A program made the position numbers and the translations under genes. Under the pieces are notes generated by a model. It had not been told where the DNA came from, did no database searches, and was given only the letters and a program-made list of their open reading frames with translations. From Anaerolineae bacterium (GTDB taxonomy: Bacteria > Chloroflexota > Anaerolineae > Aggregatilineales > Phototrophicaceae): a stretch of DNA of 9,260 nt. The stretch is from contig JANQRM010000560.1 of assembly GCA_028284565.1 (NCBI GenBank), forward strand, positions 1 through 9,260, written 5' to 3'. Shown here piece after piece: positions 5,376-9,260 of the stretch (the stretch's first letter is position 1; each line of letters opens with the position of its first letter).

Positions 5376-8300
5376 CTATTGATGATGAGCTTGCAAGCTA
5401 CGAACCGACAAGGGCTTTTCTCGCAGACGTTTAATGGCTTGGAGCATGGCGGTTGCCGCGCTGAGCGTCGTCACAATAGGTATATCATATTGATGAGCAG
5501 TATTGCGAATCAGGTTGCCATCTGAGTGCGCTTGTCCGCCACGTGGGGTGTTGATAATCAGCTCAATTTTGCCCTGTTGAATGGCTTCGGCAACATGCGG
5601 AGACCCTTCGCTGACTTTGTTGATAACTTCGACAGGGAGATCAAATCGTTTTAACCAGTCTGCTGTGCCTTCGGTTGCTATGAGTTGAAAACCCAATTGA
5701 TGAAAGTCGCGCGCGATTTTGCCGACCACACCTTTATCAAAGAGATTCACACTGATAAAGACCGTCCCAGATTGCGGCAGAGAGGTATATACGGCTAACT
5801 GTGATTTGGCGAAGGCATGACCAAAACTTGAGGCGTGTCCCATGACTTCCCCTGTGGAGCGCATCTCAGGACCCAGCCGTGCATCGACACCGGGGAATTT
5901 GACAAACGGTAAGACAGCTTCTTTCACAAAAAAGCCATCGACTTTCGGTTCTTCCGTGAAGTTCAAATCGACGAGTGATTTGCCAGCCGAGATTTGAGCG
6001 GCATATCGCGCGAGGGGGTGTCCGGTGGCTTTGCTAATAAAGGGAACTGTTCGGCTCGCGCGCGGGTTGACCTCTAGCACATAGACCACATCATCGCTAA
6101 TGGCGAATTGGATATTGAACAGCCCTTTCACACTCAAGCTCTCACCAATACGTTGGGTGTAATCACGGATAATATCCAGATGAAAGTAACTCACTTTATA
6201 GGGTGGTAAGACGCAAGCCGAATCTCCACTATGCACCCCCGCTTCTTCGATATGTTGCATAATCCCGCCGATGGTGACCTGTTCGCCATCACACAGCGCG
6301 TCCACATCAATTTCAACGGCATCATCTAGAAACTGGTCAATGAGAATCGGCAAGCCTGCCCATTCCGTGTTGGTCTCTAGCCATGATCGAAGCATCGTCT
6401 CATCGAAGGCAATCGTCATACCCCGCCCACCCAATACAAAACTTGGACGGACGAGGACGGGATAACCAATCGACTCGGCGGCGACAATGGCATGATCTAA
6501 TGTCGTGACGGTTGTCCCATTGGGTTGTGGAATATTGAGATCATTTAATAGGGCGTTGAAAGATTGGCGATTTTCGGTCAGTTCTATCGTATCGACTGAC
6601 GTTCCCCAAATCGGCGCGCCTGCGTCGGCTAAACCGCGAGCTAAGTTCAAAGGAGTCTGCCCGCCAAACTGCACGAGAATGCCATCGGGTTTTTCTTTAT
6701 GAACAATGTTTAAGACATCTTCGATCGTTAGTGGCTCGAAGTAGAGTCGGTCTGCAGTATCGTAATCGGTGCTGACGGTTTCCGGATTGCAATTGACCAT
6801 AATCGTCTCATAGCCAAGTTCCTTCAGTGCGAAGCAGGCATGGACGCAACAATAATCGAATTCAATGCCTTGCCCAATGCGATTGGGTCCGCCACCGATA
6901 ACCATCACCTTTTGTTGTTGGGTGGGTTCGGCTTCATCGTCTTGCTCATAAGTCGAATAGAGATAAGGCGTATGCGCTTCAAATTCGGCGGCACAGGTAT
7001 CCACTCGATAATAATTGGGATTCACCCCCAACTCCCGACGATGGTTTCGGACTTCGGTTTCAGCGATATTCAAGAGTTGTGCGAGATGAGCATCCCCGAA
7101 GCCATAGCATTTGAGCTTGAGGAAATCATTTGCATCCAATTGAGAGAGTGCCAGCTTCTTGCTGAGGATAGTCTCTTGTATTTGCATGATATCGACCATT
7201 TGCTGGACGAACCACGCATCAAAGCCTGTTGTTTCGGTGATTTCTGCGAGTGGTGTCCCTTGATGCAACGCAGATGCCACTTGGAAGAGTCGTTGTGCAG
7301 TGGGGACACGGAGGGCTTGTGTGGAGGTGTCTGCGAGTTGACTGCCAAAGCCCATGACACCAATATCGAGTGACCGAATGCCCTTTTGCAGTGCCTCGGG
7401 GAAGGTGCGTCCGATTGCCATGACTTCTCCGACGGCTTTCATCTGCGGACCTAGAACCTCATCAATCCCAGCGAACTTCTTAAAATCCCAGCGGGGAATT
7501 TTGACAACGACATAATCTAAGGATGGCTCAAAGCTCGATGGTGTGACACGGGTGATGTCATTCGGTATCTCGTCGAGGGTGAATCCAACAGCGAGGAGGG
7601 CGGCGATTTTGGCGATGGGGAATCCGGTTGCTTTGCTGGCGAGGGCAGATGAGCGGGAGACACGCGGATTCATCTCAATGACATAGACTTCTCCTGTGGC
7701 GGGGTCGATGGCGAATTGGACATTGGCTCCACCGGTTGCGAGACCAACTCGTTCCAAGACACGTCGGGCGATATTCCTCAGGCGTTGATACTCTTTGTCT
7801 GTCAGTGTTTGTGCGGGTGCGACTGTGATGCTATCGCCTGTGTGGACTCCCATCGGGTCAAGATTTTCAATCGTACAGACCACCACGAAGTTGTTCTGAT
7901 GGTCTTGCATGACTTCGAGTTCGTATTCTTTCCAACCGAGTAGACTCCGCTCGACCAAGACCTCTTGTACTGGGCTTTGTTTCAAACCACGCTCAACAAT
8001 GCTATTGAGTTCAGCTGCATTATACGCCACGCCACCGCCTGAGCCACCCAAAGTAAAGGAGGGACGAATCAGTACGGGGTAACCGAGTTCATTAGCGACT
8101 TGGCGCGCTTCCTCTAGTGAACCGACGATTTCACTGGTTGGAGAGGGAATACCCATCTCTTCCATTGCGTCTTTGAAGAGCTTGCGGTCTTCGGCAAGTT
8201 CGATGCTATCTGTTCGCGCGCTGATGAGTTCAACATTATGCCGTGCAAGGATGCCCAGCTTTTCTAACTCTAAGGCGAGGTTGAGTGCGGTTTGTCCGCC

Positions 8301-8570
8301 GACGGTGGGCAGGATCGCATCGGGTTGTTCCTGCTCGATAATACGCTCACAGATTTCTGGAATCAGCGGTTCGATATAGGTGGCATGGGCAAAGTCGGGG
8401 TCGGTCATGATGGTGGCTGGATTGGAATTGACCAAGACCACGCGATACCCCTGCGCACGCAAGACTTTAGTGGCTTGCACACCACTATAATCAAATTCAC
8501 ATCCTTGCCCGATGACAATGGGACCCGACCCCAAAATCATAATCGTTTCAATATCCGTGCGTTTCGGCAT
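5376..8570 (-). CDS. carB: Carbamoyl-phosphate synthase large subunit
   Basis: With CarA, uses glutamine-derived ammonia, bicarbonate and two ATP to make carbamoyl phosphate for pyrimidines and arginine. 1064 residues (E. coli 1073), start MPKRTDI as usual. Domains: carboxyphosphate half about 1-400, oligomerisation 401-545, carbamoyl-phosphate half 546-935, MGS-like allosteric domain 936-1064. First-site residues fall at the E. coli positions: R129, R169, E215, H243, Q285, E299, N301. The second site has R668, R708, Q821, E833 and N835. Residues that bind ornithine in E. coli are kept (E775, D783, E884, T1034). UMP/IMP contacts K946, T966, T969, K985 and N1007 are present, but the second threonine of the INTT motif is P1009. 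These correspondences use remembered E. coli numbering. The ATG lies 8 nt after the carA stop with no strong ribosome site, suggesting coupling. Confidence 0.98.
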   Translation of the reverse strand: MPKRTDIETIMILGSGPIVIGQGCEFDYSGVQATKVLRAQGYRVVLVNSNPATIMTDPDFAHATYIEPLIPEICERIIEQEQPDAILPTVGGQTALNLALELEKLGILARHNVELISARTDSIELAEDRKLFKDAMEEMGIPSPTSEIVGSLEEARQVANELGYPVLIRPSFTLGGSGGGVAYNAAELNSIVERGLKQSPVQEVLVERSLLGWKEYELEVMQDHQNNFVVVCTIENLDPMGVHTGDSITVAPAQTLTDKEYQRLRNIARRVLERVGLATGGANVQFAIDPATGEVYVIEMNPRVSRSSALASKATGFPIAKIAALLAVGFTLDEIPNDITRVTPSSFEPSLDYVVVKIPRWDFKKFAGIDEVLGPQMKAVGEVMAIGRTFPEALQKGIRSLDIGVMGFGSQLADTSTQALRVPTAQRLFQVASALHQGTPLAEITETTGFDAWFVQQMVDIMQIQETILSKKLALSQLDANDFLKLKCYGFGDAHLAQLLNIAETEVRNHRRELGVNPNYYRVDTCAAEFEAHTPYLYSTYEQDDEAEPTQQQKVMVIGGGPNRIGQGIEFDYCCVHACFALKELGYETIMVNCNPETVSTDYDTADRLYFEPLTIEDVLNIVHKEKPDGILVQFGGQTPLNLARGLADAGAPIWGTSVDTIELTENRQSFNALLNDLNIPQPNGTTVTTLDHAIVAAESIGYPVLVRPSFVLGGRGMTIAFDETMLRSWLETNTEWAGLPILIDQFLDDAVEIDVDALCDGEQVTIGGIMQHIEEAGVHSGDSACVLPPYKVSYFHLDIIRDYTQRIGESLSVKGLFNIQFAISDDVVYVLEVNPRASRTVPFISKATGHPLARYAAQISAGKSLVDLNFTEEPKVDGFFVKEAVLPFVKFPGVDARLGPEMRSTGEVMGHASSFGHAFAKSQLAVYTSLPQSGTVFISVNLFDKGVVGKIARDFHQLGFQLIATEGTADWLKRFDLPVEVINKVSEGSPHVAEAIQQGKIELIINTPRGGQAHSDGNLIRNTAHQYDIPIVTTLSAATAMLQAIKRLREKPLSVRSLQAHHQ

Positions 8571-8578
8571 CGGCGAGT

Positions 8579-9260
8579 TTACTCCGTTTTCGTTGTCAGC
8601 GATTGCTGGACTTGCTGGACAAATTCGTCAAATAGGTAGAGCGAGTCATGCGGTCCCGGTGAGGCTTCAGGATGGTATTGCACACTGAACGCACGTAAAT
8701 TGGGATGACGAATGCCTTCAATGGTTTGGTCATTCAAATTGATATGGGTGACTTCTGCACCAGACAGTTGACTATCGGGACTGACAACAAATCCGTGATT
8801 ATGTGCGCTGATTTCGACTTTATCTGTCATTAGATTTTTGACGGGCTGGTTGCCTCCACGATGTCCAAAGCGCATTTTTTCGGTTGTACCACCCATGGCT
8901 AGGGCAAGGATTTGGTGTCCTAAACAAATCCCAAAGAGGGGAACTTGTCCTAAAAACTCCCGCACGCTTTGAATCGCATAGGTCACAGCAGAGGGGTCGC
9001 CGGGTCCGTTGCTGAGGAATACACCAGCCGGAGACATCGCCAAGACTGCACTTGCTGGAGTCTGTGCGGGAACAACGGTGACGCGCAAGCCACGATCATG
9101 GAGCATGTTGAGGATATTGTGCTTGATGCCGAAGTCATAAGCGACAATCAGCGGACGTTCTCCACTTAGCTTTTGTCTTTTGTACCATTGCGGATCGCTG
9201 AGGGCTTCCCAATGATAGGGTGCATCACAAGTGACCACATCGACCAGATTCGCCCCAGAC
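8579..9260 (-). CDS. carA: Carbamoyl-phosphate synthase small subunit, glutaminase (5' partial)
   Basis: Class I glutamine amidotransferase subunit that hydrolyses glutamine and channels ammonia to CarB. The frame stays open to the right edge (SGANLVDV precedes the GTG at 9238), and family members have about 360-380 residues, so roughly the last 226 are here and the N-terminal CPSase domain lies outside. Visible motifs: [12 protein letters not shown], the oxyanion segment FLSNGPGDP, the nucleophile elbow FGICLGHQ (Cys codon 8926-8924), [16 protein letters not shown], and the catalytic His-x-Glu in [12 protein letters not shown] (His codon 8674-8672). The triad is complete, so the enzyme should be glutamine-dependent. 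Stop TAA; carB begins 8 nt downstream. The operon promoter is not in the window. Confidence 0.97.
   Translation of the reverse strand, partial: SGANLVDVVTCDAPYHWEALSDPQWYKRQKLSGERPLIVAYDFGIKHNILNMLHDRGLRVTVVPAQTPASAVLAMSPAGVFLSNGPGDPSAVTYAIQSVREFLGQVPLFGICLGHQILALAMGGTTEKMRFGHRGGNQPVKNLMTDKVEISAHNHGFVVSPDSQLSGAEVTHINLNDQTIEGIRHPNLRAFSVQYHPEASPGPHDSLYLFDEFVQQVQQSLTTKTE

Noticed and set aside
6840..7373. 177-codon open frame on the + strand
   Set aside because: It lies wholly antisense to carB, whose residues and motifs are unambiguous there; low-complexity hydrophobic translation with no family features.
9236..9238. GTG at 9238 as the real start of carA
   Set aside because: The in-frame codons beyond it (SGANLVDV) match the CarA linker region, and the N-terminal domain is missing, so the gene continues past the window edge.

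Overview
The window looks like a chromosomal segment from a bacterium, most likely a member of the Chloroflexota (Anaerolineae-like). The main clue is a secreted protein with a Thr-Pro-rich 'TPTP..PT' linker, a style very common in that group; the moderate G+C and mixed gene orientation fit but do not prove it. The taxonomic call is an inference from recalled patterns, not from a search.

Left part (1-3444). A large secreted protein with a Pro/Thr linker and a helical-repeat C-terminus enters from the left edge on the + strand, its signal peptide cut by the window start. It converges on a small GlsB/YeaQ-type membrane protein (- strand); the gap between them holds two inverted repeats. The glsB-like gene is divergent from a deoC gene (+ strand), with recognisable promoter-like hexamers in the shared 201-bp gap. 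DeoC is a deoxyribose-phosphate aldolase of the longer type that closely resembles animal DERA, with all catalytic residues present.

Middle (3445-4548). Downstream of deoC is a short heptanucleotide array (GAGTNNN x4). It is followed by a visibly more A+T-rich stretch on the - strand with two poorly characterised loci, both with interrupted frames. One is a three-TM membrane protein whose end overlaps a 77-codon ORF by ATGA, and the two may be halves of one gene. The other is a 120-codon frame interrupted by a single in-frame TGA.

Right part (4555-9260). All on the - strand, transcription runs carA (N-terminus outside the window) -> carB -> a TcmP/LCMT-type SAM methyltransferase -> the TGA-interrupted locus. 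Gaps are 8, 8 and 6 nt, so this looks like one operon. CarA supplies ammonia from glutamine and CarB makes carbamoyl phosphate for pyrimidine and arginine synthesis. The methyltransferase has no visible link to that pathway.

I did not find a convincing new multi-gene system. The observations most worth checking are the in-frame TGA, the ATGA-split membrane protein, the animal-type DERA, and the methyltransferase tied to the carAB operon. There are no rRNA or tRNA genes, CRISPR arrays or insertion sequences that I can recognise.
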